From NCBI GenBank assembly GCA_947492905.1, contig CANLOL010000002.1, positions 124,001 to 188,000 on the forward strand: DNA of 64,000 bases, written 5' to 3'. The notes beneath the pieces were generated by a model that worked only from the letters and a program-made list of their open reading frames with translations, searched no databases and was not told the origin of the DNA. Below, piece by piece: positions 8,302 through 17,574 of the stretch. Numbering within the stretch: the first letter of the stretch is position 1; the number at the start of each line of letters is the position of its first letter. Made by a program: the position numbers and the translations under genes. Source of the DNA: an uncultured Sphingorhabdus sp. GTDB taxonomy: Bacteria > Pseudomonadota > Alphaproteobacteria > Sphingomonadales > Sphingomonadaceae.

Positions 8302-9348
8302 TTATAGAGTTTCGAAACCGGGTGAAATATCTTCATCCGGTTTTTTCTTATCCTTATCGCGCGTTTCGATTAGAGAAAATTTCATCAATATAGTGCGCTG
8401 AAATATATTGAAATTATTATCTGAAATCATCCAGACAATAGTTTTTCCATCTTCTTCCGATAGGGTAATACCCTCTAAATTATCGACCAATAAGGGCGGC
8501 GCTAGGGATGCAATCACTTTGCCCTTAACGCTCTCTCCCGCTATGATTTTATTGGGATCTAATAATCCTAATTTCACGGTAAAGCCGGTCGGAAAAGAAA
8601 TACGCCGATGTAATATCAGCAAATTACCATCGGGCAATTGCACCGCATCGGTGACTTTATAACCATCGGGTGGATTATATCCAAAGCTTGCTGCGGCGCT
8701 GCCATCCAAAGTAGGATCACCAGAAAATAGCACGGCTCCATAGCTGCCATCGGGTAAGTCATAGCCCTCTGAGAATATGATGAAACGGCCATCATTTAGA
8801 CGCACAATAGCTTCAGCACCGCTGTTAGCAGACCAATCTTTCATAAGCGGCGGTTTTACGAAACGCTCAGTTCGCGCAAAAGAACGGCTGAAACGGCGCA
8901 CGGCGTTGCGAAATTCATAGGCCACCCAAAATCGCCCGCTATCCGCATCATAAGCAATAGCCTCGGAATCTTTATCGCGAAAGGTTAGCTCCTCGCCATT
9001 TGCACCAGGCAGAGGCGCCAGAAAAGGACGATCCGCCGTATCATCGCCTTTCAATCCAAATCCTATCAAAGTGCCAGCATCGCTGACACCGATAAAACGT
9101 CCGTCTTCAAGCCTGTTAAGCGCAGAAATACCGCCAAAATTTGGGTTAACGCTGGTCAATTCCCAAGCATTTTCAAACAATAATTGCCCTACTTTTTTTT
9201 GATCTGGATTTTCAGGGTTTAATTGCAGCGGTATCAATGTGATCGTTGGGTCAAAATTAGGGCGCGTGATGCGCGTACCAACAACCGTGATAAGGGCAAT
9301 CACGGCTAAGATTATTGAAATTTTTCCGACCTTAATAATGCGGGCCAT
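8302..9348 (-). CDS. Phytase-like esterase domain protein, membrane-anchored
   Basis: The 348-residue protein starts with a hydrophobic signal or anchor segment (about residues 8-25, ISIILAVIALITVVGT). It continues as a beta-propeller of the 'esterase-like activity of phytase' family. Recognisable parts include FGGISALNRLEDGRFIGVSDAG, DSEAIAYDADSGRFWVAYE, GAEAIVRLNDGRFIIFSEG and NLEGITLSEEDGKTIVWMISDNNF. It is probably periplasmic. ATG 9348 is chosen over an upstream TTG at 9360. It begins 2 bp after the dehydrogenase upstream, so it is probably the last gene of the cysS operon. Its 3' end contains the rpmB terminator. Substrate unknown. Confidence 0.82.
   Translation of the reverse strand: MARIIKVGKISIILAVIALITVVGTRITRPNFDPTITLIPLQLNPENPDQKKVGQLLFENAWELTSVNPNFGGISALNRLEDGRFIGVSDAGTLIGFGLKGDDTADRPFLAPLPGANGEELTFRDKDSEAIAYDADSGRFWVAYEFRNAVRRFSRSFARTERFVKPPLMKDWSANSGAEAIVRLNDGRFIIFSEGYDLPDGSYGAVLFSGDPTLDGSAAASFGYNPPDGYKVTDAVQLPDGNLLILHRRISFPTGFTVKLGLLDPNKIIAGESVKGKVIASLAPPLLVDNLEGITLSEEDGKTIVWMISDNNFNIFQRTILMKFSLIETRDKDKKKPDEDISPGFETL
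8315..8346 (+). terminator. Intrinsic terminator of rpmB
   Basis: A 12-bp stem (AAACCGGGTGAA paired with TTCATCCGGTTT, one G-U, 5-nt loop) runs into six T. It starts 30 bp after the rpmB stop and lies inside the last codons of the convergent esterase-like gene. Confidence 0.88.
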
Positions 9349-9349
9349 A

Positions 9350-10297
9350 TTAATATCCAAGGTCGAGATTAACCTGTGGTTCCAATGGTTCGCCTTTGTG
9401 ATAGCGATCCAAATTTTCCAAAAAGCGATTGGCCGAACGGATGAACATTAAATTTTGCGCCCGTCCTGATAAATGCATGGAAATATGCGCATTATCGAGC
9501 GTCCATAATATATTATCTTCGGGCAGAGGTTCGGGCGTGGTAACGTCTAAATGTGCTGCGTGAATGGTACGTTTTTGCAGAGCCTCAACCAATGCATCTT
9601 GGTCTATCACGCTGCCGCGCGCAATATTGACAAGGCAGGCGCTATTTTTCATCGCATCAAGTTCGGCCTTGCCAATCATCGCATCGGTTTCATCGGTGGC
9701 AGGAACGGCCAATATCACCCAATCATAATCGCCCAATTTTGCACGCCATGCATCGGGGCCGATTGCATGAGCTGACTTTGGTGTGCGGCGAACAATATCC
9801 ACCTCCATCCCAAAGGCCTTAAGACGCGGTTCGATCAATTGGCCAATCGCACCATAGCCAAGCAGCAAGGCTTTACCGCCGAACAATTCCATTTTACCGG
9901 GCGAATCTTGCAGCCATTGATGCTTTTGCGCGGCTTCAATCACCTTGCGATATTCTTTGGCAATGTTGAGCATCGCCATCACCACATATTCGGCGATGGT
10001 AATTGCATTTATGCCAGCACCATTGGTGACAATAGTATTGCGTTCTTTGAGCGCATCTAGCGGCATACCATCCACGCCAGCATAGATGCTATTGAGCCAT
10101 TTGATGTTGGTCGCATGCGAAATAACTTCAAACATTTCTTGCTTGTCATAGAGATCAACCCAAGCAATCTCTGCTTGCGGGGCTAGCTCTAATGCTTCGT
10201 CTTTGGTCATAAACCAATGCGGCTCTATCCAATCGGGCAGACGGCTCTCGAGCAATGGCTTAATAAGGTTCGATAATAGAGCAGGGGTTTTGGTCAT
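9350..10297 (-). CDS. D-2-hydroxyacid dehydrogenase family protein
   Basis: The protein has the NAD-binding fold of the D-isomer-specific 2-hydroxyacid dehydrogenases: a glycine motif near GGKALLLGYGAIGQ, the conserved NIARGSVIDQDALVEAL segment carrying the catalytic Arg, the Glu near TTPEPLPEDNILW, and the catalytic His in ISMHLSG. These enzymes reduce 2-oxoacids such as glyoxylate, hydroxypyruvate or phenylpyruvate with NAD(P)H. Substrate cannot be told from sequence. Start 10297 gives a 4-bp ATGA overlap with the cysS stop; ATG 10306 is an alternative and the TTG at 10312 is unlikely. Confidence 0.87.
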   Translation of the reverse strand: MTKTPALLSNLIKPLLESRLPDWIEPHWFMTKDEALELAPQAEIAWVDLYDKQEMFEVISHATNIKWLNSIYAGVDGMPLDALKERNTIVTNGAGINAITIAEYVVMAMLNIAKEYRKVIEAAQKHQWLQDSPGKMELFGGKALLLGYGAIGQLIEPRLKAFGMEVDIVRRTPKSAHAIGPDAWRAKLGDYDWVILAVPATDETDAMIGKAELDAMKNSACLVNIARGSVIDQDALVEALQKRTIHAAHLDVTTPEPLPEDNILWTLDNAHISMHLSGRAQNLMFIRSANRFLENLDRYHKGEPLEPQVNLDLGY

Positions 10298-11757
10298 ATT
10301 TTCCATTCCCAACCAAGCGGATCGCCATCCATTAGCTCTATGCCTTTATCATTTAGCATATCACGAATTGCATCGGATGTAGGAAAATCTTTATTGGCTT
10401 TGGCTTCTTTACGCAGTGATAATTGCGCTTCGACTTCTTCTTCACTTAGCTGCGCATCTTTTGGACGCACGCGCAAATCGGTGCGCGATAATGCCATAAG
10501 ATTTAATCCCAATACATCGTCCATGACTTTGATCGCACCTAGCTTTTGCGCAGCATCAATTTTCTTCATTGATACCACTTCATCTAGCGCTGTTAAGGCT
10601 ATGGATGTATTAAGATCATCGCAAATGGCCGCATCAAATTTTTGCATAGGTGCGGTCAGTTTTTGATGTGATGGTTCAGCGGCCTCGATACTGCGATCCA
10701 TGCGCTCCATCATCATCACTAGACGCTTTAGGCGGGTAAATGCTGCAACAAGATTATCCCAACTAAATTCTAGCTCGCTTCGGTAATGGGCCTGCAAACA
10801 CATCATGCGATAGGCCAGCGGGTGAAAACCCTTATCTATCAGCAATTGAACGCGCAAAAATTCACCCGATGACTTGCTCATCTTGCCAGCCCTGTCGATT
10901 AGAAAATTATTATGCATCCAGATTTTTGCACCGCTATTTTCAGCACAGCCGCTTAATCCGCCGCATCCTTCAATCGCTTGATTTTGGGCAATCTCATTGG
11001 CGTGATGAATTTCGCGATGGTCAATCCCGCCAGTGTGAATATCAAATGGAAAGCCGAGCAATTCCTTGCTCATGACGCTGCATTCCAGATGCCAACCCGG
11101 TGCGCCTTTGCCCCATGGGCTGTCCCATTCCATTTGCCGTTTTTCGCCTTCTGGGGTTTTGCGCCAAATAGCAAAATCAGCGGCATTGCGTTTATCGGTG
11201 ACAGCATCAATGCGCCCTTCGGCTTCATTATCGCTAGCCGCGCGCGCTAATCGGCCATAATCTTCGACGGTCGAGACATCAAAATAAAGCCCTGTTTCGC
11301 ATAGATAACAATGTTTATCGGCAATAGATTTGGCAAATTCGATCATGGCAGGAACATAGTCCGTCGCAATAGACCATTTGGCGGGCTGGCGAATATTAAG
11401 CGCCTTTATATCGTCCCAATAAGCATGGGTATAATGTTTTGCTATATCCCAAATATCCTGCGATTTTTCGCTGGCCATTTTCTCTAATTTATCTTCGCCT
11501 TCATCGCCATCATCGGTCAAATGACCAACATCGGTAATGTTGATGACATGTTTTAAGGCATAGCCTTTATAGGATAGAGCCCGTCCCAAAGTATCAGCAA
11601 AAACATAAGCGCGCATATTGCCAATATGGGGGTAATTATAAACCGTTGGCCCGCAAGTATAGACGCGCGCTTCACCATCATGAATGGGCGTATAAGTTTC
11701 CAAAGAACGTGTCAGGCTGTTGAATAATTTTAATGGATTTTCGTCATTGCTTGTCAT
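10294..11757 (-). CDS. cysS: Cysteinyl-tRNA synthetase
   Basis: The 487-residue class I synthetase has Cys35 in CGPTVYNYPHIGN (zinc and HIGH region), GAPGWHLECSVMS with a second zinc Cys, GGIDHREIHHANEIAQ, and the KMSKS loop (AGKMSKSSGEF). It charges tRNA-Cys with cysteine. The start is set at ATG 11757 (MTSNDENP); the frame stays open to 11793 but that stretch has no family similarity. It overlaps the downstream dehydrogenase by 4 bp. Confidence 0.96.
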   Translation of the reverse strand: MTSNDENPLKLFNSLTRSLETYTPIHDGEARVYTCGPTVYNYPHIGNMRAYVFADTLGRALSYKGYALKHVINITDVGHLTDDGDEGEDKLEKMASEKSQDIWDIAKHYTHAYWDDIKALNIRQPAKWSIATDYVPAMIEFAKSIADKHCYLCETGLYFDVSTVEDYGRLARAASDNEAEGRIDAVTDKRNAADFAIWRKTPEGEKRQMEWDSPWGKGAPGWHLECSVMSKELLGFPFDIHTGGIDHREIHHANEIAQNQAIEGCGGLSGCAENSGAKIWMHNNFLIDRAGKMSKSSGEFLRVQLLIDKGFHPLAYRMMCLQAHYRSELEFSWDNLVAAFTRLKRLVMMMERMDRSIEAAEPSHQKLTAPMQKFDAAICDDLNTSIALTALDEVVSMKKIDAAQKLGAIKVMDDVLGLNLMALSRTDLRVRPKDAQLSEEEVEAQLSLRKEAKANKDFPTSDAIRDMLNDKGIELMDGDPLGWEWKI

Positions 11758-11802
11758 GGTATAAGCGATGCTGCAAAAAATGCCATTGGTCAAGTTTAGA
11801 TG

Positions 11803-12474
11803 CTAAAATCCGCGCCATTCTATGGCATCGTCGATACTTACGCGCGGTACGGTGAAATTGTTAATCACCGCATCTGCATCGCGATATCCAATCGCCATGC
11901 CGCAAAAGAAAATATGATCATCATCAATGCCGAGTAGCTCACGCATATAAGTACCATACATGGCCCATATTTCTTGCGCGCAGCTATCCAGTCCCTCTTC
12001 GCGCAGCATCAGCATAACCGTTTGCAGCCACATGCCCATATCGCTCCATTGGGGAGGCCCCATATATTTGGGGCAATAGGTGAACATTTGCACAGGCGCA
12101 TCAAAGCTATCCCAATTTTTCATCATCTGCATCATGCGGCCCATTTGATCGTCGCGTTTCAAATCAAGCGCATCAAACATGGCCTTGCCAACGCCGCGCC
12201 GTTGATCTTCGTAGCGGCCTTCTAAACCCTTGGGGTAGATGTCATATTCATGGCCTTCGCCCATGGGAGCGGTTTTGGATTTTTCTTTGATTTTCGCGGT
12301 GAGTTCAGCCAGTGGCTCGCCCGTTAATATAATCGCATTCCAAGGCTGGGTGTTGCCGCCCGATGGGCTGCGCTGCGCGATTTCTAGCACACGGCGCAAT
12401 TTATCTGACTCGACAGGTTTATCGATAAATTGGCGAATAGAACGGCGCGATGTTATGGCTTCACTTGTTTTCAT
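11803..12474 (-). CDS. Nitroreductase family flavoprotein
   Basis: The 223-residue protein has the FMN-binding start of the nitroreductase family (SRRSIRQFIDKPV, RSPSGGNTQPWNAIIL) and a C-terminal FFCGMAIGYRD segment. Enzymes of this fold use FMN and NAD(P)H to reduce nitro groups, quinones or enones; BluB, a relative, makes the B12 ligand dimethylbenzimidazole. It begins 3 bp after the cobT stop, so cotranscription with cobT is likely. That context raises a cobalamin-related role, but the sequence looks like a general nitroreductase rather than BluB. Confidence 0.88.
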   Translation of the reverse strand: MKTSEAITSRRSIRQFIDKPVESDKLRRVLEIAQRSPSGGNTQPWNAIILTGEPLAELTAKIKEKSKTAPMGEGHEYDIYPKGLEGRYEDQRRGVGKAMFDALDLKRDDQMGRMMQMMKNWDSFDAPVQMFTYCPKYMGPPQWSDMGMWLQTVMLMLREEGLDSCAQEIWAMYGTYMRELLGIDDDHIFFCGMAIGYRDADAVINNFTVPRVSIDDAIEWRGF

Positions 12475-12477
12475 GTT

Positions 12478-14298
12478 TCATTCCTCGTCAAATAATCCAG
12501 CCAATTGCTCCATCATAGTGCCGCCCAATTGTTCCGCATCCATAATCGTTACCGCGCGTTTATAATAGCGCGTCACATCATGGCCGATGCCAATGGCGAT
12601 TAATTGCACCGGAGAGCGTTTTTCAATCCATTCAATCGTCTCACGCAGATGCTGCTCCAAATAAGCACCATTATTGACCGACAAGGTGCTATCATCGACG
12701 GGCGCACCATCGGATATCACCATCATGATACGGCGTTCTTCGGGGCGATTTATGATGCGGTTATGCGCCCATAACAATGCTTCGCCATCGATATTTTCTT
12801 TCAGCAAACCCTCGCGCATCATCAGGCCCAAATTACGCTTGGCGCGGCGCCAAGGTTCATCAGCTTTTTTGTAGATGATATGGCGTAAATCGTTGAGCCG
12901 TCCAGGGTTTTGCGGACGACCTGCCTCTAACCAGCTTTCACGTGATTGACCGCCTTTCCATGCACGGGTGGTAAAGCCCAAAATCTCGGTCTTAACGCCG
13001 CAGCGTTCCAATGTACGCGCCATAATCTCAGCGCTAATCGCAGCGATGGATATAGGCCGTCCGCGCATAGAGCCGCTATTATCGATCAGCAATGTGACCA
13101 CCGTATCGCGGAAATCGGTGTCGCGCTCGACTTTATAGGATAGCGATTGGCCCGGCGCAGTGACAATGCGCGATAGGCGCGCTGCATCGAGTATACCTTC
13201 TTCTTGATCGAAATCCCAGCTGCGGTTTTGTTGCGCCATCAATCGGCGCTGCAAACGGTTGGCAAGTTTTGTCACCGTGCCTTGTAGGCTCTCGATTTGC
13301 GTATCAAGATATTTGCGCAACCGTTCTAATTCATCCGGATCGGCCAATTCCGCTGCTTCGATAATTTCATCATGGTCATTGGTCCAAAATTTATATTCGC
13401 TCGGCGGCAGACCATCCCAATTGCGGCGCTTAGGGGAAACGGGCTGCATGCCTTCATCGCCCATATCGCCCTCGCTAGCATCGCCATCGTCCATGTCGGT
13501 TTCTTCGATGTCGCCTTGGCTTTCCTCGCCTTCGCCTTCTTGTTGTTCGGCGCGGGCATCGCTGTCCGATGCATCACCCGATGCGTCTTGATCGCTCTCG
13601 CCTTCATCTTCATCTTGCTCATCGCTGCTATCATCTTGATCGTCGCTATCGCTCTCATCGGGATTAGCATCGCCTTCGGTAAGCTCAAGATGCTCCAACA
13701 TGACTTGCGCTAATTGTGCAAAACCCTCTTGATCGTCCATCACATCGCCAAGCGCATCAAGATCATCGCCCGCTTTTTCCTCTATCCAGCTGCGCAGCAT
13801 ATCAACGCCATCGGCGGCTTTTTCTGGAACAGGGGCCCCTGTGAGCCGCTCGCGGGCTATTAATTGCAATGCGGTTGATAGCGGCACTTCATCGCGGTTA
13901 ATCGCACGGGTGATAGGATCAGCGAGCAATTTATTTTTGAGCGCCGTCGTTAGATTATCGGATACGCCGGCCATATCATTGCTGCCCAAAGCCTCAATAC
14001 GGGCAGTTTCCAAGGCATCAAATACGGCTGCTGCAACGGCCTCGCTAGGCCGCGCGGAAAAATGCGTGACTTCATCATGATGTCTAAGGCGCAATGAAAA
14101 TCCATCGGCATATCCGCGCGCTAATGCTACTTGATCGGCGGGCAGGTCGCGCTGCGGCATCGGTATTTTGAAATGATTACCAGCCTTAGCGGGTGTATCG
14201 GCGCTATAGGCCAACTCCACTTCGGCATCGTCGGATAATGCGCGCGATGCGCCCGTGAGAACGGATTTGAAATCATCTAAGGTTGAACGATCTGCCAT
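12478..14298 (-). CDS. cobT: Aerobic cobaltochelatase subunit CobT
   Basis: This 606-residue protein has the CobT N-terminal domain (about 1-205), an extended acidic linker of Asp/Glu/Ser (about 208-283), and a C-terminal VWA domain with the MIDAS motif DNSGSM (406-411). CobT works with the AAA+ protein CobS and the large subunit CobN to insert cobalt into hydrogenobyrinate diamide. A CobT-like pair can also have non-B12 roles. Neither cobS nor cobN is in the window, although cobS is often adjacent. The start is ATG 14298; the upstream TTG at 14304 is unlikely. Confidence 0.92.
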   Translation of the reverse strand: MADRSTLDDFKSVLTGASRALSDDAEVELAYSADTPAKAGNHFKIPMPQRDLPADQVALARGYADGFSLRLRHHDEVTHFSARPSEAVAAAVFDALETARIEALGSNDMAGVSDNLTTALKNKLLADPITRAINRDEVPLSTALQLIARERLTGAPVPEKAADGVDMLRSWIEEKAGDDLDALGDVMDDQEGFAQLAQVMLEHLELTEGDANPDESDSDDQDDSSDEQDEDEGESDQDASGDASDSDARAEQQEGEGEESQGDIEETDMDDGDASEGDMGDEGMQPVSPKRRNWDGLPPSEYKFWTNDHDEIIEAAELADPDELERLRKYLDTQIESLQGTVTKLANRLQRRLMAQQNRSWDFDQEEGILDAARLSRIVTAPGQSLSYKVERDTDFRDTVVTLLIDNSGSMRGRPISIAAISAEIMARTLERCGVKTEILGFTTRAWKGGQSRESWLEAGRPQNPGRLNDLRHIIYKKADEPWRRAKRNLGLMMREGLLKENIDGEALLWAHNRIINRPEERRIMMVISDGAPVDDSTLSVNNGAYLEQHLRETIEWIEKRSPVQLIAIGIGHDVTRYYKRAVTIMDAEQLGGTMMEQLAGLFDEE

Positions 14299-14392
14299 AA
14301 TCAATGCAATAGCGGGGCAGCGCTCTATAAATCAATGAATAATGTGAATTAATCTTCCATAAGCAGCAGATAATTGTGTCTTGCGCCTTACC

Positions 14393-15529
14393 CTATAGGG
14401 CTTTGATTTTTGCAATATGATCGGCAATTCCATTTTCGATAGAATAAACCCGCGCTGCATCGCGCTTTTCCTCTGATGGTTGATAAGAAAGCTGCAATGC
14501 TTCATACATCATCTTACCAATAGAAACAGGGTCTTCCTGCTCTAAAATTGCGCAGCCCGTAATGGGTTCGAGAATTTCACGTGCTGCCACAAAACAATCC
14601 GTTGAGAGAATAGGGCAATTGCTCGCAAGCGCTTCTAATATGACGGCGGGTAATCCCTCATAACGCGATGTCATCATATATAGATCAGCCGCTTTCAAAT
14701 AGTCGCTAACATTGGGAACAAAACCCGGCATAGAAACATGATCTTCTATTCCCAATATATGCACTAATTTTTCGCAATCCCCCTTTAACGCGCCATCGCC
14801 CAATATGATTAAATGACAATTTTTAGACGATAATTTGGCAAAGGATTGGAATTTTGCAAAAGATTGAATCAGCAATTCCATATTTTTTTGCGGTTCAAAA
14901 CGGCCTATGCTCAATATGATTTTATGGCCTTTGGGAACATTAGGGATGATTGGTTTGTGCGCGCAGATGGCAAGCATTTGCTCGGTAACATAGGGGTTGA
15001 TGACACTCTGAAATTTATCCGCTGCGCTTGGAAAGGCCAGTTGTAATTCACGGCTTTCTGCCTCGCTCAAAGTCAGGGTTAAATCCGCTTTTTCAAATGC
15101 TTTTTTATAGCCCCATTTGCGCAATAGTGCATATAGGCCTGTATCGCTATTTCGGATAATCGGATTGGTGGTTTTGAATATGACCTTGGCGTTGCTTTTG
15201 GCGCGTTTAGCAGCAAGCAGGCTAATCCAATTCATATTATTACACGTCGATAGCAAAAGATCATTAGGATTATCTCTCAGCCATTGTATCGCCTTAGGCA
15301 GCAGACATATTAAGTCTTTGGTGCGCGTAGATTGGCTCTCACCCAGATGAATGATTTTGACATTTTCATGCATCTGTTCACGATAAATATGCTCTGCGCT
15401 GCCACCTTTGCAAAAAAGCAAGAGCGTCACATCATATCCAGCCTCAGCAAAGCCGCTAGCCAATAATGTGGCAACGCGATCAATCCCGCCATTATCGAGC
15501 TTATAATGTAAGAGGGTGATGCGTTTCAT
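14393..15529 (-). CDS. Glycosyltransferase family 4
   Basis: The 378-residue protein has two Rossmann-like halves of the GT-B fold. The donor-binding half begins HKIILSIGRFEPQKNMELLIQSF and includes LIILGDGALK, VSMPGFVPNVSDYLKAADLYMMTSRYEGLPAVILEALASN, with the family E-x7-E motif. It probably adds a sugar from a nucleotide donor to a lipid-linked acceptor in the cytoplasm. Start 15529 (MKRITLLHY) was chosen because the glycine-rich first half (DNGGIDRVATLLASGFAEAG) follows; the open extension to 15634 overlaps the PAP2 gene. It is the last gene of a leftward operon with PAP2 and a CDP-glycerol transferase-like gene. Confidence 0.88.
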   Translation of the reverse strand: MKRITLLHYKLDNGGIDRVATLLASGFAEAGYDVTLLLFCKGGSAEHIYREQMHENVKIIHLGESQSTRTKDLICLLPKAIQWLRDNPNDLLLSTCNNMNWISLLAAKRAKSNAKVIFKTTNPIIRNSDTGLYALLRKWGYKKAFEKADLTLTLSEAESRELQLAFPSAADKFQSVINPYVTEQMLAICAHKPIIPNVPKGHKIILSIGRFEPQKNMELLIQSFAKFQSFAKLSSKNCHLIILGDGALKGDCEKLVHILGIEDHVSMPGFVPNVSDYLKAADLYMMTSRYEGLPAVILEALASNCPILSTDCFVAAREILEPITGCAILEQEDPVSIGKMMYEALQLSYQPSEEKRDAARVYSIENGIADHIAKIKAL

Positions 15530-15549
15530 ATAATCATCGCATGCGCTAT

Positions 15550-16170
15550 TTATAACAGGGGAAGGTGGATAACATAAATGCTCAATAACAATATTAAGCC
15601 AGCGATGAGGCCCGCTATAACATCGGAAGGCCAATGCACCGCAAGATAGAGGCGGCTAAAGGCTATGGCTCCGATGAGCAGAGCGCATAATATTTGCAGA
15701 AGTATATGGGGCGTTAGGCCCATAAATTGCGGCATTAAAAACCCGAGCCATCCAAAGGTCGCCATCGCCATCATGCTATGCACGCTTGGAAAGCTAGTGG
15801 TAAACATAAGCGGCGCATCGCTGCGCACATTTGGACGCTTTCTATTGACGACTTTCTTTAGAATATAGCCGAGCAATCGTGCTGATAATGTAGTGATTAA
15901 AAAGCTGTGTAAAAATAATCTATTGCCCAATTGTTCAGAGACGCCAATCACCAATAGAGTCATTATAACCAAAAATGTATCCCCGCCCAAAGCCGTTGTA
16001 TCAAGCATTAATCGGCGGATTTTAGGTTTTTGTGGCTTTGTTGCGCCATCGATTTGATGAAAAGATTGCATGAAACGTAAATCAAAATCGTCGCATTTCC
16101 CGCGACTAACCAAAAACATGATGATGCTATAAATGATGACCAATAGGGCTAGAGGATATAGCATGGTCAT
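15550..16170 (-). CDS. PAP2-superfamily membrane phosphatase
   Basis: The 206-residue membrane protein has several hydrophobic segments and the three PAP2 motifs: KKVVNRKRPN, FPSVHSMMA and SRLYLAVHWPSDVIAG. Family members hydrolyse lipid phosphates such as undecaprenyl pyrophosphate or phosphatidic acid. Between a CDP-glycerol transferase-like gene and a glycosyltransferase, recycling of a polyprenyl carrier or processing of a lipid-linked product is a reasonable inference. ATG 16170 or 16164 may be the start; neither has a clear ribosome binding site. Confidence 0.88.
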   Translation of the reverse strand: MTMLYPLALLVIIYSIIMFLVSRGKCDDFDLRFMQSFHQIDGATKPQKPKIRRLMLDTTALGGDTFLVIMTLLVIGVSEQLGNRLFLHSFLITTLSARLLGYILKKVVNRKRPNVRSDAPLMFTTSFPSVHSMMAMATFGWLGFLMPQFMGLTPHILLQILCALLIGAIAFSRLYLAVHWPSDVIAGLIAGLILLLSIYVIHLPLL

Positions 16171-16180
16171 GGGTTATAAT

Positions 16181-17482
16181 TTATGCTTTCTTGCGGTGTA
16201 AATCCATTGGGATGACATTCCCATAAGCAGGACGAACAAGCTGTTCTTCCTCTATGTGGGTAATATCAGCTTCCATAAATTCTGCAATAGCCAATGCCGC
16301 ACGGTGTGATGAAGAGCGTTCGGGATCAAAATCAAAACTGTCTAAAAATGTTTCATTTTGGACTTTTGCATAGTGCGGGTTCAATGTCTCAGCGCGCAGC
16401 AAGGCCTGATCCAAACCATCAAGACCCTCTATGACTTCGCCAAAATTCCAAAATTTATAATAATCATTATTTTCCCATTCGGCTTCGTGCGAATTGATGA
16501 AAATGGCAGAGCGTGGACGTTCGATAAATTCATAAATTTGGCTGCTGACATCCCCCATATAAATATCGGCGGCCCGCGTATAGGACATATCAACCGAGTT
16601 CATACTGCCCGTATCAATATGGATATGCGGCAAGCCCTTAAAACGCTGCGGCAATGTGCGGCGCAATTTCATAGTCCGATGTTCAACCGAGCCCAGAAAT
16701 GTGCGTTGGAACAGCATGACATGCGGTGCAAAGATTAAATTATAACGATCTTGATTGGCAAAATAATCTAGGATTTTTTCGCCATATTCGAACCATGAAG
16801 ATAATTTAGGATCAAAATGCGGATTATATAAAACAATAGGTTTATCATTATCGAAGAATTTCTTGCGCGATCCCAATGTTGGCGAGTCAAATTTGGGATA
16901 ACCAACTATCTTATTCGCGTCGGGCCGAATAACGTCCGCTTTCAGCATCTGTGTTTGGGTTTTTTTACCGGGAAGCAAAACCAAATCAAAATGCCGATTG
17001 CTAGGAGAGAATGAAATTTGACGATCGCCTGCGCCATGCGGCATCAAAATTAATTTCACCTTATCGACTTTTAGATGGGTGCGCAGTACTGTGCTGGTGG
17101 TTTCGGGAACAACCAAAGCATCATATTGTGCCAATAATTTCCTATTGCTGAGCAAATCACTAATACGGCGGATGGGCATGATACCGCCAAATAATTTTTC
17201 AACAATATGCCAAAATTTATTCTGCTGTAATGCATGAAAAGGAGGACGCTTGAGGCTTGGGTCAAGATGCGATGAAACTGCTTCGGTTTGCGCTTGGCTT
17301 GATGTTAAAATCTCTATCTGTGCATCGGGTGCAACGCGTTGCAGCCATGGAATGATAGGAGCGCTATGTGCGATTTGGTGTAAGCCATCATGGTTGAACA
17401 AAAACCCAATGCGCAAATCCTTCTTGCCTGTTAGGGCTTGCAGATTGATTGATTGATTTTGTTCCATGACAATATTATCCAT
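16181..17482 (-). CDS. CDP-glycerol glycerophosphotransferase-like protein
   Basis: The roughly 433-residue protein matches the C-terminal domain of CDP-glycerol:poly(glycerophosphate) transferases. Conserved parts are LMPHGAGDRQ, PIVLYNPHFDPKLSSWFEYG, YNLIFAPHVM and ADIYMGDVSSQIYEFIERPRSAIFINSHE. In Gram-positives these enzymes build teichoic acid; in Gram-negatives relatives add glycerol- or ribitol-phosphate-like groups to surface glycans. It leads a leftward operon with PAP2 and a GT4 and is divergent from a flippase. ATG 17482 or 17467 could be the start; no strong ribosome binding site decides. Confidence 0.75.
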   Translation of the reverse strand: MDNIVMEQNQSINLQALTGKKDLRIGFLFNHDGLHQIAHSAPIIPWLQRVAPDAQIEILTSSQAQTEAVSSHLDPSLKRPPFHALQQNKFWHIVEKLFGGIMPIRRISDLLSNRKLLAQYDALVVPETTSTVLRTHLKVDKVKLILMPHGAGDRQISFSPSNRHFDLVLLPGKKTQTQMLKADVIRPDANKIVGYPKFDSPTLGSRKKFFDNDKPIVLYNPHFDPKLSSWFEYGEKILDYFANQDRYNLIFAPHVMLFQRTFLGSVEHRTMKLRRTLPQRFKGLPHIHIDTGSMNSVDMSYTRAADIYMGDVSSQIYEFIERPRSAIFINSHEAEWENNDYYKFWNFGEVIEGLDGLDQALLRAETLNPHYAKVQNETFLDSFDFDPERSSSHRAALAIAEFMEADITHIEEEQLVRPAYGNVIPMDLHRKKA

Positions 17483-17574
17483 TCGTATAAGATGGTATAT
17501 TCTGACCAATTGGGGCTGAAATATGTCAATAGATGGTTGAAATATAGAAATTTGCACATTGGCGATTCAAAATT

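Noticed and set aside
13326-13713. Long open frames on both strands within cobT
   Set aside because: They arise from the repetitive Asp/Glu/Ser codons of the acidic linker and have no ribosome binding site or family similarity.
17483-17574. Sigma-54 promoter between the CDP-glycerol transferase-like gene and the first flippase
   Set aside because: TTGGCG occurs, but no GC lies 10 bp downstream of the GG on either strand.
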